64,000 nucleotides of DNA from positions 1 through 64,000 of the forward strand of contig NZ_JARXAI010000060.1 in NCBI RefSeq assembly GCF_029865925.1. Direction: 5' to 3'. Source of the DNA: Sphingorhabdus sp. (GTDB lineage Bacteria > Pseudomonadota > Alphaproteobacteria > Sphingomonadales > Sphingomonadaceae). A model generated the notes under the pieces. The model did not search any database, was not told the origin of the DNA, and worked only from the letters and a program-made list of their open reading frames with translations. Made by a program: the position numbers and the translations under genes. Below, piece after piece: positions 45,381-55,790 of this stretch; the stretch's first letter is position 1, and each line of letters opens with the position of its first letter.

Positions 45381-46148
45381 CTACGTCGCGGCTTCTTCGA
45401 CGCTTGCTGCTTTTTTACGGCGGCGGCGGGTGAACCAAATGGCGATGAGCGCCAGTTCGAACAGCAAGCATAAAGGGATGGCGAGCAGCAGCTGCGACAC
45501 AATGTCGGGCGGGGTCAGGACCGCGGCGATTGCGAACATGCCGACAATCGCATAACGGCGCGCGCCGCGCAGTTGTTCGAGCGTAACCAAGCCAGCGCGC
45601 TCCAACAACATAAGCAACACCGGCAACAAGAAGGAAATGCCAAAGCCGAAAATGAACTTCATGACGAAGCTCAAATAATTGTCGACGCCGGGCAGCGCCT
45701 CTTGCTGGACACCGCCAACTGTGCCGCCAAAACCAAGCAGATATTTCAGCGCGACGGGTATCGCCATATAATACGCCATGGCCGCGCCCAGGAGAAAGAG
45801 CACTGGCGTGGCGAGCAAGAACGGCAAAAACGCGTTTTTTTCCTTATTGTAGAGGCCAGGCGCCACAAAGCGCCACAATTGCGTCGCGAACACCGGAAAG
45901 GAAAAGAAGGTCGCGGCAAAAAATGCGACTTTGATCTCGACAAAAAACGCCTCGAATATCGCAGTATAAATGAGCTTGGTTTGCCCCGATGCGAGCAAAG
46001 GCTGCACCAGAAATCCGAAAATCGGCCGCGCGAAATACAAGCTTGCGGCAAACGCAGCGGCAAGCGCGAGAAAGCTCCAAAGCAAACGCGTGCGCAGCTC
46101 AATCAAATGATCGAGCAAGGGCATTTTGCTGTCGTCGATCTCGCTCAT
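45381..46148 (-). CDS. tatC: Sec-independent protein translocase TatC
   Basis: MPLLDHLIELRTRLLWSFLAL; SFPVFATQLWRFVAPGLYNKEKNAFLPFL. Confidence 0.96.
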   Translation of the reverse strand: MSEIDDSKMPLLDHLIELRTRLLWSFLALAAAFAASLYFARPIFGFLVQPLLASGQTKLIYTAIFEAFFVEIKVAFFAATFFSFPVFATQLWRFVAPGLYNKEKNAFLPFLLATPVLFLLGAAMAYYMAIPVALKYLLGFGGTVGGVQQEALPGVDNYLSFVMKFIFGFGISFLLPVLLMLLERAGLVTLEQLRGARRYAIVGMFAIAAVLTPPDIVSQLLLAIPLCLLFELALIAIWFTRRRRKKAASVEEAAT

Positions 46149-46492
46149 ATCTTGGGGGCCATTTCGGCAGGTGGAGAGTCCGGCGCAGTTTGTTCTACCG
46201 GCGGTCCGGCTTCACCCGAAATACTATCATCGCCCAAAACGTCAGCACGTGGATCAGCCGGATGTTCACGCATGATGCGTTCGTTTTCAGACTTCCACTT
46301 TTTTTCTAGCTCTTCGAGTTCCGATTGACGGATCATCTCGTCAAACCCTGAACGAAAATGCGCCGCAACGCCGCGTGCCTTACCAACCCATTTACCGACG
46401 ACGCGCAACACACGGGGCAAATCCTTTGGCCCGATAACCAGCAACGCCACAAGGACGACAAGCATCAACTCCGACGAAGCAACGTCAAACAC
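46145..46492 (-). CDS. tatB: Sec-independent protein translocase TatB
   Basis: MFDVASSELMLVVLVALLVIGPKDLPRVLRVVGKWVGKAR. Confidence 0.94.
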   Translation of the reverse strand: MFDVASSELMLVVLVALLVIGPKDLPRVLRVVGKWVGKARGVAAHFRSGFDEMIRQSELEELEKKWKSENERIMREHPADPRADVLGDDSISGEAGPPVEQTAPDSPPAEMAPKI

Positions 46493-46539
46493 GTCAGGCC
46501 CCCGATATCGAGGGCAGGTTTGGCCGCGCTATCAATGGA

Positions 46540-46767
46540 TTAGCCTTGGGTCTTGTCTGTCTGCTTTTCGGCGTCGATGACGGTTGTCGCACCAATTTGC
46601 GGCGGCGCCTTGGGCGCTTCTTCGTCTTCGCTCATGCCTTTTTTAAAGCTTTTAATGCCCTTGGCGACGTCACCCATCATGTCGGAAAAACGGCCTTTGC
46701 CGAACAACAGCAACACCAGAATGCCAACAATCAGCCAATGCCAGATGCTAAAACCACCCATTTTCAA
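46540..46767 (-). CDS. tatA: Sec-independent protein translocase TatA
   Basis: [45 protein letters not shown]. Confidence 0.95.
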   Translation of the reverse strand: MKMGGFSIWHWLIVGILVLLLFGKGRFSDMMGDVAKGIKSFKKGMSEDEEAPKAPPQIGATTVIDAEKQTDKTQG

Positions 46768-46826
46768 CTCCTAACGAGGTATCCCCCCGATGATGCGAAC
46801 AAAATTCCCGCCTGTCTTTATCTTAT

Positions 46827-47432
46827 CTAGGCGTTGTTTTCGTTAATTTCCAGTTCGCTGTCACTTTCTTCGCCCGTAAACAGCATATCACCCATGGCGC
46901 TGTCGATAGGATCCAGCAAGCCTGCGGCTTTGAGGTCAGCGATCCCCGGCAAATCTTTGCGGCTATTCAGCCCGAAATGCCTCAGGAAACCGGGTGTGGT
47001 CGCGTAGATTAGGGGCCGCCCCGGCACTTCGCGGCGGCCAGCCGGACGCACCCATCCTGCCTCCATCAAGACATCCAGCGTACCCTTTGAAATCTGAACA
47101 CCGCGAATGGTTTCAATCTCGGCGCGGCTCACGGGTTCATGATAGGCGATAATAGCCAATGTTTCCACTGCAGCGCGGCTTAGCTTGCGGCTTTCCTCGC
47201 GCTCACGCCGCAACAAATGGGCAAGGTCAGGCGCGGTTTGAAAATGCCATGCCTTGCCGCGCTGGACAATTTCTATGCCGCGGCCTTGATAATGTGCCGC
47301 AAGTTGCGTGAGCGCTGCAGATACATCCACGCTATCCCCGACATAGCCGCGGATCTGCTCGACAGTCATGGGCTGGTCACTGGCAAACAAGGTCGCTTCA
47401 ACCGCGCGCATATCGGGATCGGTTTCAATCAT
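46827..47432 (-). CDS. scpB: Segregation and condensation protein B
   Basis: VEATLFASDQPMTVEQI; LSRAAVETLAIIAYHEPVSRAEIETIRGVQ. Confidence 0.95.
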   Translation of the reverse strand: MIETDPDMRAVEATLFASDQPMTVEQIRGYVGDSVDVSAALTQLAAHYQGRGIEIVQRGKAWHFQTAPDLAHLLRREREESRKLSRAAVETLAIIAYHEPVSRAEIETIRGVQISKGTLDVLMEAGWVRPAGRREVPGRPLIYATTPGFLRHFGLNSRKDLPGIADLKAAGLLDPIDSAMGDMLFTGEESDSELEINENNA

Positions 47433-48223
47433 GTTGCCTTTTTCCTCAACATCAATGGCGCAAAGGTCGACTCCTGCTGCAAATCAACCAGACCGCGTTT
47501 GGCAAGTTCAAGCGCGGCAACAAAGCTGGAGGCCAATGCCGATTTGCGCAAGGCCGGATCCGCCATCGGGGGCAAAAATGCAGATATGGCGGTCCAGTCG
47601 ATCGCACGGCCAATCATGGCCGACACGCGCTCCAACGCTTGCTCCAAAGTCATGACTTGGCGTTTCTTGACGATATGCATCGCTGGCTGCGTCCGTGCAT
47701 TGATTTGGCCGTAAGCGGTGATCAGTTCAAAATAATCACATTCCCACGCCCGCGCTTTGACCACGCGCAGTTTTTCAGGCGCGCCGCGCAGGAAGACATC
47801 GCGTCCGATCCGGTCGCGCGCCATCAACCGCGCGCCGCTTTCACGCATCGCGTTTAACCGCTCAAGCCGCAATTGCAGCCGCAGCGCCAGTTCCTCAGGC
47901 GATGGGTCAATTGTCGGGTCCTTAGGTAGCAGCAACGCCGATTTGAGATAGGCCAACCACGCCGCCATCACCAGATAATCGGCGGCAAGCTCAAGCTTCA
48001 GCGCGCGCACCTCATCAATGAACACCAGATATTGTTCGACCAAAGCGAGAATGGACAATTGCCGCAAATCGACCTTTTGGGTGCGGGCAAGCGCCAGCAA
48101 CAGGTCCAACGGTCCTTCCCAGCCGTCAATGTCGATGGTCAGGACATTCGGGCCAGGTCCGGCGTCACGCCTGCTCTCATCGCGGAGGGCCTCCTCCTCG
48201 TCAAAGAGCATTGGCCCGTTCAT
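47429..48223 (-). CDS. scpA: Segregation and condensation protein A
   Basis: DIDGWEGPLDLLLALARTQKVDLRQLSILALVEQYL; LAADYLVMAAWLAYLKSALLLP. Confidence 0.95.
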   Translation of the reverse strand: MNGPMLFDEEEALRDESRRDAGPGPNVLTIDIDGWEGPLDLLLALARTQKVDLRQLSILALVEQYLVFIDEVRALKLELAADYLVMAAWLAYLKSALLLPKDPTIDPSPEELALRLQLRLERLNAMRESGARLMARDRIGRDVFLRGAPEKLRVVKARAWECDYFELITAYGQINARTQPAMHIVKKRQVMTLEQALERVSAMIGRAIDWTAISAFLPPMADPALRKSALASSFVAALELAKRGLVDLQQESTFAPLMLRKKAT

Positions 48224-49269
48224 GCCGCGCCAGTTGCTCCATCCGTTAGCTTGGCGCTTGCATCGGCCAGCGCCAGCAATTGGTCGCGCTTATCGAGCAG
48301 ATGAGCCAACCGGTCGGGGTTAAATGCCACCGGCGGCAGGGCCATCGCACGGTCAAGCCGGGTGCGCGCAGCGGCGGTAATTTCTGGAAGATTATTGGCA
48401 ATCGCAACCATCTCGTCAAACCGGCCCCAGCAATTGAGTGCAAGGTCGCAACCGGCCACGACACATTGCAGGGCGCGCGTCGCAACATCGCCCTGCAACG
48501 CGTTCATATCGAGATCATCGCTCATCAACAGGCCGTCGAACCCAAGCTGCGCGCGGATGATCGTGTCGATAACAATGGGTGACATGGTGGCTGTGTGCTG
48601 ATCGTCCCAGACGTCATAAACAACATGCCCTGTCATACCCATTGCGGCGTGATTCAACGCGCGGAAGGGGGCAAGGTCCTGTGCAAGTTCAGCCGCAGTC
48701 GCGGTGACATGCGGCAAATCATGATGGGTGTCGACATTGGCGCGGCCCTGCCCCGGCATATGCTTCACCACGCCAATGACGCCGCCCAAAGCAAGGCCGT
48801 CTAGGATTGCGCGGCCAAGCGCCGCCACGCGCAGTGGTTCACTGCCCAAGGCGCGGTCGCCAATGGCGGAATGTGTTTCGGGCACGCGGACGTCAAGCAC
48901 GGGTAAGCAATCGACGTTGATGCCGACTTCGTTGAGCGACAGCGCAATAGCCTCTGCATTGCACCGCGCGGCCTCAATCGCGGTGATGGGCGCGATGTCG
49001 TACAGCGCGTCGAATGCGCCGCCAGCGGGAAAGTCAGGCCAGACCGGCGGGCGCATACGTGCAACCCGTCCGCCCTCTTGATCAATCAGAATCGGCACCG
49101 TGTCGCGGCCATGCAAGGTCCGCAAGCTGTCGGTCAACGCGCGGACCTGCGCTTTGTCTTCGATATTGCGTTTGAACAGGATGTAGCCTGCTGGCTCGAC
49201 ATCGCGAAACAGGCGTTTTTCGTCATCCGTCAGGGTCAGGCCCGATAGGCCAAAAATTACCGGCTTCAT
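48220..49269 (-). CDS. nagZ: Beta-N-acetylhexosaminidase (GH3)
   Basis: PILIDQEGGRVARMRPP; VGVVKHMPGQGRANVDTHHDLP-like region (IGVVKHMPGQGRANVDTHHDLP); LLMSDDLDMNAL. Confidence 0.94.
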   Translation of the reverse strand: MKPVIFGLSGLTLTDDEKRLFRDVEPAGYILFKRNIEDKAQVRALTDSLRTLHGRDTVPILIDQEGGRVARMRPPVWPDFPAGGAFDALYDIAPITAIEAARCNAEAIALSLNEVGINVDCLPVLDVRVPETHSAIGDRALGSEPLRVAALGRAILDGLALGGVIGVVKHMPGQGRANVDTHHDLPHVTATAAELAQDLAPFRALNHAAMGMTGHVVYDVWDDQHTATMSPIVIDTIIRAQLGFDGLLMSDDLDMNALQGDVATRALQCVVAGCDLALNCWGRFDEMVAIANNLPEITAAARTRLDRAMALPPVAFNPDRLAHLLDKRDQLLALADASAKLTDGATGAA

Positions 49270-49344
49270 GAACAGATTGCTAAGGCCGCTGCTGCCCCAA
49301 GGCAAGCATGGAGCAGAGCACAGCGGCCTTTAACCTGTGTATAA

Positions 49345-49851
49345 TTACCGGATAGCGCCCAAGAAATCGAGCTTGCCCAAGGGCACGCCCTTCATACGCA
49401 GCAATGCGTAGGCCATGCTCAGATGGAAAAAGAAATTGGGGATGGCAAAGCCATGGACATAATTGCTGCCGGTAAAAGGAATGTCGCCGCTTGGGGTCGT
49501 CAGCACGACCGTTGCGTCTTCGCGGCCTTCGAAGCCATCGGGCGATGCGGCTTGCAGAAACGCAATCGCTTTTGCCACACGGGCCTGCACATCGGCAAAG
49601 CTGGCTTCATCATCGGCCCATGGGTCGTTTTCAATCTGGCCAACGCGCACCGCGACGAACTTTGCGGTATCGGTTGTCATCTGCACCTGCTTCGTAAGCG
49701 AGGCCATGTCGTCAATCAGGCGCGCATCCCGCAATTCGGAAAGCTCCATGCCCTGCGCAGCGGCAAAGGTCTTGCCCTTTTCGAGCATGCTGGACAGGTT
49801 TTTCAGACCGCGGATAAAGGTTGGCATGGCGGCGTCATATAAAGCAGGCAT
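49345..49851 (-). CDS. DUF1993 family protein
   Basis: MPALYDAAMPTFIRGLKNLSSMLEKGKTFA...ANFFFH-like tail (HGFAIPNFFFHLSMAYALLRMKGVPLGKLDFLG). Confidence 0.8.
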   Translation of the reverse strand: MPALYDAAMPTFIRGLKNLSSMLEKGKTFAAAQGMELSELRDARLIDDMASLTKQVQMTTDTAKFVAVRVGQIENDPWADDEASFADVQARVAKAIAFLQAASPDGFEGREDATVVLTTPSGDIPFTGSNYVHGFAIPNFFFHLSMAYALLRMKGVPLGKLDFLGAIR

Positions 49852-49923
49852 TTTATTCTCCTCTGGAAGCAGTGCGCCGCATAAGTTGCAATTTAAAACT
49901 ATTCAATCTTTATGCCACCGCGG

Positions 49924-50592
49924 TTAGCGCTCGATTAGGCAGTTTTCGCCTGCAACCCTAAGCTTTGCGCAGAGCTGCTGCGCTTCGGATGAATTGGACG
50001 TAATCGCCTGCAACCGAAACACAGCGCGGCCCCCTTCGACTTTGGCTTCCGCGATTTTGCGGTTCACGCCAGAAAGAAAGCCAAAGCGTTTGTTGAGCGC
50101 AGCCCACGCGCTTTCGGCCTTGGCGGAATCACCAAATGCGCCAAGCTGAACCATCACGACATCGGAAGGCGCGACGTCGGTTTTAACTGGAGCTACCGGC
50201 GCAGCAATGGCAAGTTGAGGTGCAGCATCTGGTACAGTTGGTCGCGGCGCGAGCACGGCGCCCGTTTTTTGGCCTTCGCTTGCGGCAAAGGCGGAATCAC
50301 CTTCGCCTTCGAAGCTTTTACCGCCGGCATCCGCAGGCTTCTCCTTATAGTCGCCCTTTGGCGCAGCGATCAGCGCGCCGTTGCCGTTTGCACCGCGGGA
50401 TTGGCTGTTCTGAAACCAATACGCGCCGCCGGCAATCGCCGCGAGCAGGGCAAGACCAAACACGACCATGAAAACAATCTTCAGCAGCGATCCACCGTCA
50501 GTGCCCTCCTGACCATCAGCAGTTTCAAGCCAAGGCAGACGATTATTGTCGTCGAAATTCAGTCCATCGTCCCTGCTATCCATCATGCCCAT
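49924..50592 (-). CDS. SPOR domain-containing protein
   Basis: TM segment LLKIVFMVVFGLALLAAIAGGAYWF; C-terminal VQLGAFGDSAKAESAWAALNKRFGFLSGVNRKI...VFRLQAITSNSSEAQQLCAKLRVAGENCLI. Confidence 0.9.
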   Translation of the reverse strand: MGMMDSRDDGLNFDDNNRLPWLETADGQEGTDGGSLLKIVFMVVFGLALLAAIAGGAYWFQNSQSRGANGNGALIAAPKGDYKEKPADAGGKSFEGEGDSAFAASEGQKTGAVLAPRPTVPDAAPQLAIAAPVAPVKTDVAPSDVVMVQLGAFGDSAKAESAWAALNKRFGFLSGVNRKIAEAKVEGGRAVFRLQAITSNSSEAQQLCAKLRVAGENCLIER

Positions 50593-50602
50593 TCCTTCTT
50601 CA

Positions 50603-52324
50603 CTACATGTTGTAAGCGGCTTCGACCCCCATCAACCGCAACCCGTTGCGCAAGACTTGCCCGATATTGTGCGCCATGAAAAGCCGTGCGCCCGTCAGTT
50701 CGGGATTTTGTGCCAATATAAAGCGCTTGTCAGGTTGGTCATTGCCCAAGTTCCAATAAGCGTGGAACGCAGCCGATAGATCATTCAAATAAAATGCAAT
50801 TCTATGCGGTTCGCCGGACTTTGCCGAAGCCTCAACTATGCGGGGGAAGTTGGCGGCTTCGCGGATGAGGCCAATCTCTGCGTCGCCCAGCAGCGCAACA
50901 TGCGCGCCGTTGGGGCCAAGTCCCTCAAGCTCCGCCTTGCGCATGGTCGATGCAATCCGCGCATGCGCATATTGCACATAGAATACCGGATTGTCCTTCG
51001 ATGCCTCAACCACCTTGGCGAAGTCAAAATCCATCTGCGCGTCGGATTTGCGCGTCAGCATCGTGAAGCGGACGACGTCCTTACCGACCTCTTCAATCAC
51101 TTCAGCCAGCGTCACAAAGCTACCCGACCTTTTGGACATTTTGACAGGCTCGCCGCCCCGCAGCAGGCGGACCATTTGCACCAGCTTGATATCGAAATCG
51201 ACCTTACCACCGGTCAACGCATTGACCGCCGCCTTGATCCGCTTGACCGTGCCCGCATGGTCAGCACCCCAGATGTCGATCATCGCATCGACGCCTTGGC
51301 TTTTCTGGAAATGATAAGCGAGGTCAGCGCCGAAATAGGTCCAGCTGCCGTTGGATTTCTTGATGGGCCGGTCCTGATCATCGCCAAACTGCGTTGACCG
51401 GAACAAGGGCAACGTCACTGGCTCCCAGTCTTCGATTTCCTTGCCCTTGGGCTTTTCCAGTTCGCCGTCATAGACAAGCCCGCGAGCGCGCAGTTCCTTT
51501 TCCGCGACATCGGCCTTGCCCGCCGCATGCAGTTCGGCTTCGGACGAAAACAGATCATGGTGGATGCCAAGCAAGGCTAAGTCTGCCTTTATCATCTCCA
51601 TCATTTCGGCGACCGCCGCCTTGCGGAACAGCAATAGCCATGCGCTTTCGGGGGCGGCGACATATTCGTCCCCAAAGCGTTCAGCGAGGCTTTGGCCAAC
51701 AGGGATAAGATAATCGCCGGGATACAGGCCTTCGGCGATTTCGATATTTTCGCCCAAGGCCTCACGATAACGCAGATGCGCTGACCGCGCTAGAACATCG
51801 ACTTGGCCGCCAGCATCGTTGATATAATATTCGCGGATCACGCGGTAACCGGCAAATTCCAGCAATTTGGCGAGCGCGTCACCAACCACAGCGCCACGGC
51901 AATGGCCCATATGCATGGGGCCAGTCGGATTAGCCGAAACATATTCGATATTCACCGACTTGCCATCGCCCAGATGCGATCGGCCATAATCGTCACCCGA
52001 CGCCGCAATCGCGCGCAATTCATCCAGCCATGCCGATGCAGCAAGCCGAAGGTTAAGGAAGCCTGGCCCAGCGATTTCAACGCCCGTGACGCCAGCGACC
52101 TTGGCCAGTTCTGCTGACAAAGCCTCAGCCAATACGCGCGGGTTGGTTCCAGCAGGTTTCGCCAGCACCATTGCGGCATTGGTGGAGATGTCGCCATGCG
52201 TCACGTCGCGTGGCGGCTCCACCGTTACATTGCTCCGGTCAATGTCCGCAGGCAGCGTTCCGAGCGCCACAAGTGCATCCAACGCATGGTCGACATGCGC
52301 TGCATATTGTTCAAAAAGGGTCAT
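50603..52324 (-). CDS. argS: Arginine--tRNA ligase
   Basis: VEYVSANPTGPMHMGHCRGAVVGDAL-type HIGH motif (NIEYVSANPTGPMHMGHCRGAVVGDAL); VKMSKRSGSFVTLAEVIEEVG. Confidence 0.97.
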   Translation of the reverse strand: MTLFEQYAAHVDHALDALVALGTLPADIDRSNVTVEPPRDVTHGDISTNAAMVLAKPAGTNPRVLAEALSAELAKVAGVTGVEIAGPGFLNLRLAASAWLDELRAIAASGDDYGRSHLGDGKSVNIEYVSANPTGPMHMGHCRGAVVGDALAKLLEFAGYRVIREYYINDAGGQVDVLARSAHLRYREALGENIEIAEGLYPGDYLIPVGQSLAERFGDEYVAAPESAWLLLFRKAAVAEMMEMIKADLALLGIHHDLFSSEAELHAAGKADVAEKELRARGLVYDGELEKPKGKEIEDWEPVTLPLFRSTQFGDDQDRPIKKSNGSWTYFGADLAYHFQKSQGVDAMIDIWGADHAGTVKRIKAAVNALTGGKVDFDIKLVQMVRLLRGGEPVKMSKRSGSFVTLAEVIEEVGKDVVRFTMLTRKSDAQMDFDFAKVVEASKDNPVFYVQYAHARIASTMRKAELEGLGPNGAHVALLGDAEIGLIREAANFPRIVEASAKSGEPHRIAFYLNDLSAAFHAYWNLGNDQPDKRFILAQNPELTGARLFMAHNIGQVLRNGLRLMGVEAAYNM

Positions 52325-52349
52325 GACTGTGCCTTGAAGTTAACGCGGA

Positions 52350-53000
52350 TCAACGCGTGACATTGTAACGCAGCTGATCTTCGGTCAGCTGAAAGCCGAG
52401 GAGCATTTCATAGCTTGATCGAACAACCGCTGCGCGCACTTCTGGATCGGCCATTGGGTCGAGAGCGGCATCCGGATCACCGGGCTTACGTTTTTTGGTG
52501 ATCTTTTGGACGATTTCGGCGGGCAAGCTTGCCGATGCCTTGTCAATGTAGCTCGCGGCTTGCGCCTGTGCAGACGCACGCTGCTGGCCATCGGCGAACT
52601 GGATTGTGACTTGACCAACACGCTTGGAGATAACGGCACTGCCGCCCTGCACCACGGTGTTGAAATAGGGTAGAGTTACCGTTCGGCTGCCGCTTGCATC
52701 GCTGCGCCGCGCCTGCACGTCAAAGGCTGCCTGCGCATAGATTTTCTGGCCACTTTCGTTGCATGTGGTGCGAACATTGGTCACCGTTGCAACAATATCA
52801 ATGGCGTCCGCGTCTTGGCTGCTCACTGGATTGAAAATCGTAACGTCACCGGTGCCATCGGGCACCGCCACCGTCGGGCAGCCCGAACGCGTCACGTTTA
52901 CGCCGACACCAGCGCCGACATCCAAATCGCCTTCGCGAGAGCAGCCAGCCAAAGCAGCTGCAACAATACCGACGGTCAGGGCTTTGGCGGCAAATTTCAT
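52350..53000 (-). CDS. Hypothetical lipoprotein
   Basis: MKFAAKALTVGIVAAALAGCSREGDLDVGAGVGVNVTRSGCPTVAVPDGTGDVTIFNP...; lipobox LAGC. Confidence 0.8.
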   Translation of the reverse strand: MKFAAKALTVGIVAAALAGCSREGDLDVGAGVGVNVTRSGCPTVAVPDGTGDVTIFNPVSSQDADAIDIVATVTNVRTTCNESGQKIYAQAAFDVQARRSDASGSRTVTLPYFNTVVQGGSAVISKRVGQVTIQFADGQQRASAQAQAASYIDKASASLPAEIVQKITKKRKPGDPDAALDPMADPEVRAAVVRSSYEMLLGFQLTEDQLRYNVTR

Positions 53001-53122
53001 ACAGGCTAATCCTTGGGGTTCTTAAGCTTGGGTCGCGGGCGCGAAACGTGCCTTCGTCCTTATCCGCCCATCGCGGCCTGCGCAACAGGGGAAAGGTCTT
53101 GGCGGATGCAGCGACTTTATCC

Positions 53123-53387
53123 AGGGTCATGACCACTTAAATTCAACTTCGAGGCGTCAAAATGGCAAAGATATCGAAATAAAATGTTCGCCGCAGGCAG
53201 TTATTCTGCCTGCAAGGGCATTTTACTTTGAGATCGAAGCCATTTTGACGTCCTTCGGATTTGACCCATTTTGTCCATTGCATCGTTGGCAAAGCGCGAC
53301 TTAGAAACACTAAGTCTGCACTTTGCCGCCTTGCACTGAACAAAATGGTCTCAAACCTCGGAGTTGAATTTAAGTGGTCATGACCCT
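53123..53387. mobile_element. MITE-like non-autonomous element with 31-32 bp TIRs and two internal long hairpins
   Basis: Left GGGTCATGACCACTTAAATTCAACTTCGAGG (53124-53154) versus right CCTCGGAGTTGAATTTAAGTGGTCATGACCC (53356-53386): 30/31 complementary, plus A53123/T53387. Internal hairpin 1: CGTCAAAATGG(53155-53165)/CCATTTTGACG(53240-53250) with tip GCAGGCAG-ttatt-CTGCCTGC. Hairpin 2: CCATTTTGT(53266-53274)/ACAAAATGG(53340-53348), GGCAAAG/CTTTGCC, tip GACTTAG-aaaca-CTAAGTC. No convincing ORF. Confidence 0.7.
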
Positions 53388-53401
53388 AAAGACCATTACA
53401 C

Positions 53402-54367
53402 ATGACTGAACAATCGCTCCCTAAGAAATCGCTTCGGCTGCTTCTGGCCGCGCCACGTGGATTTTGCGCGGGCGTTGACCGCGCCATCAAGATTGTCGAG
53501 CTTGCGCTCGAACAGCATGGCGCGCCTGTCTATGTCCGACATGAAATCGTCCACAACCGTTATGTGGTCGACAGCCTGAAAGCCAAAGGCGCGATATTTG
53601 TCGAAGAACTCGATGAAGTACCCGATGGCGGCCATGTGGTATTTTCTGCGCATGGCGTGCCAAAATCAGTGCCCGCCAATGCACAACAGCGCGGCCTTGC
53701 CTATTTTGACGCCACATGTCCTCTGGTTTCGAAAGTCCACAAGCAAGCCGAACGGCAAGTTGAAGCCGGCCGTCACATCATCTTTGTGGGCCACGAAGGG
53801 CATCCCGAAGTCATCGGCACATTTGGCCAAGTGCCACCCGGGGCGATGACATTGGTTGAAACTGCCGATGACGCGCGCTTGATTGAACCTGCCGATGCCA
53901 ACAATCTTGCGTTTCTGACGCAAACGACTTTGTCGGTCGATGATACATCAGAAATCGTATCGGTCCTTCAACAGCGCTTCCCCAATATCGTCGGGCCAAA
54001 GGGTGAGGATATTTGTTACGCTACGTCCAACCGCCAAGAATCGGTCAAGGCGATTGCGCATGAATGCGACCTTGTCCTTGTCATCGGCGCACCCAACAGT
54101 TCGAACTCGCAGCGTTTGGTTGAGGTTGCGGCCCGATCCGGCACCAAGGCCTATCTGGTGCAGCGCGCGGAAGAGATTAGCCTGAATTGGTTCGACGATG
54201 TCCGCACGCTCGGCTTGACCGCAGGAGCCTCTGCCCCTGAAGTGTTGGTGCGCGAGATTATTGACGCGCTCGCGCTGCATTTTGACATGGATGAACAGCA
54301 GGTCACAACCGCTGAAGAGACTGTCACGTTCAAACTGCCACGCGAACTGGCTGGCGCGGCGAACTGA
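53402..54367 (+). CDS. ispH: 4-hydroxy-3-methylbut-2-enyl diphosphate reductase
   Basis: [62 protein letters not shown]. Confidence 0.97.
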   Translation: MTEQSLPKKSLRLLLAAPRGFCAGVDRAIKIVELALEQHGAPVYVRHEIVHNRYVVDSLKAKGAIFVEELDEVPDGGHVVFSAHGVPKSVPANAQQRGLAYFDATCPLVSKVHKQAERQVEAGRHIIFVGHEGHPEVIGTFGQVPPGAMTLVETADDARLIEPADANNLAFLTQTTLSVDDTSEIVSVLQQRFPNIVGPKGEDICYATSNRQESVKAIAHECDLVLVIGAPNSSNSQRLVEVAARSGTKAYLVQRAEEISLNWFDDVRTLGLTAGASAPEVLVREIIDALALHFDMDEQQVTTAEETVTFKLPRELAGAAN

Positions 54368-54368
54368 T

Positions 54369-55343
54369 TTGGCGGTTTATACGCAGTTAGGGCCCGAACA
54401 GGTTAATGCATTGCTGGCGCATTATGATGTGGGCGAACTGGTTGCGCTTAAGGGCATTGCCGAGGGCGTCGAAAACAGCAATTTTTTCGTGCAGACCACG
54501 CAAGGCCGCTTCATCCTGACGCTTTATGAAAACCGGGTAAATCCGGATGATCTGCCGTTTTTCTATGCCTTGTTGAAGCATTTGCATGACGCGGGCTGCA
54601 AGGTTCCGCAATTCATGGCCGACCGCAAGGGCGCATGGCTTCAGACCCTGGCTGGCCGTCCTGCTTGCCTTATCGAATTTCTCGACGGCGTGTCGGTGAC
54701 AGAGCCCTCGGCAACGCAAGCATATTCCACCGGCGCGGCATTGGGGCAAATGCACAAGGCACTGGCCGACTTCACTCTGTCGCGACCCAATAGCCTTGGC
54801 GTTTCCGCTTGGCGGCCCTTGGCGATGCGCTGCACGGTCGACGGGCTGGAGGCTACTTCTCAGGGGCTTTCGGCGCGGGTTTTTGCAGAATGCGATTATC
54901 TGGATGCGCATTGGCCAAATGATTTGCCCGTTGCGGCAATCCATGCGGATTTGTTTCCCGACAATGTGCTGATGTTGGGTGACCATGTCGGTGGTCTCAT
55001 CGACTTTTACTTCGCGTGTACCGAAATCCGCGCTTATGATTTGGCGGTGACCCACAGCGCGTGGTGCTTTTCCAACGACGGCGCGGTGTTTGACGCCGAT
55101 GTGAGCGCAGGCTTGCTGGCGGGCTATGCCGATATACTGCCGTTGGACGCAGCGACGCGCGATGCCTTGCCCATATTATTGCGCGGGGCGTGCTTAAGAT
55201 TCCTATTAACCCGTTGTTATGACTGGATTAATACGCCAGCCAACGCGCTTGTGACGCGCAAAGACCCGCTGGCGTTTCTGCGCCGGCTGGAGTTCTACAG
55301 CGACGCTGAAGCGGTCGAAGATATGTTAAGGCATTCTACGTGA
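54369..55343 (+). CDS. thrB: Homoserine kinase (ThrB, APH-type)
   Basis: Probable TTG start at 54369: (M)[66 protein letters not shown]. Confidence 0.93.
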   Translation: MAVYTQLGPEQVNALLAHYDVGELVALKGIAEGVENSNFFVQTTQGRFILTLYENRVNPDDLPFFYALLKHLHDAGCKVPQFMADRKGAWLQTLAGRPACLIEFLDGVSVTEPSATQAYSTGAALGQMHKALADFTLSRPNSLGVSAWRPLAMRCTVDGLEATSQGLSARVFAECDYLDAHWPNDLPVAAIHADLFPDNVLMLGDHVGGLIDFYFACTEIRAYDLAVTHSAWCFSNDGAVFDADVSAGLLAGYADILPLDAATRDALPILLRGACLRFLLTRCYDWINTPANALVTRKDPLAFLRRLEFYSDAEAVEDMLRHST

Positions 55344-55780
55344 AGCAGCTTGAGATTTTCACGGATGGCGCCTGCAAGGGCAATCCCGGCCCTGGCGGTT
55401 GGGGCGCTGTCATCCGTTATGGCAAGCATGAAAAGGAAATTTCGGGCGGCGATCCCGATACGACGAACAACCGGATGGAACTTTCCGCCATCATTCAAGC
55501 GCTTAAAATCCTGATCGAGCCATGCGAGGTCAAATTGCATACGGACAGCCGATATGTCATCGACGGGATCACCAAATGGATTCACGGTTGGCAGCGTAAT
55601 GGATGGAAAAACGCTTCCAAACAGCCCGTCAGCAATGTCGATTTATGGCATGACCTGATTGAGGCCACGGCCCGCCATCAGGTCGAATGGATTTGGGTCA
55701 AAGGGCATAATGGCCATCCCGAAAATGAACGTGCCGACCGGTTGGCAAGCGATGCTGCAGAGGCAATAGCCAAGCCTTAA
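55340..55780 (+). CDS. rnhA: Ribonuclease HI
   Basis: [45 protein letters not shown] start overlaps the thrB stop. Confidence 0.97.
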   Translation: MKQLEIFTDGACKGNPGPGGWGAVIRYGKHEKEISGGDPDTTNNRMELSAIIQALKILIEPCEVKLHTDSRYVIDGITKWIHGWQRNGWKNASKQPVSNVDLWHDLIEATARHQVEWIWVKGHNGHPENERADRLASDAAEAIAKP

Positions 55781-55790
55781 GATTTTAATT

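Noticed and set aside
53143-53343. 66 aa minus-strand ORF inside the MITE-like element
   Set aside because: Falls entirely within inverted-repeat structure; composition explained by hairpin arms, no transposase-like motif.
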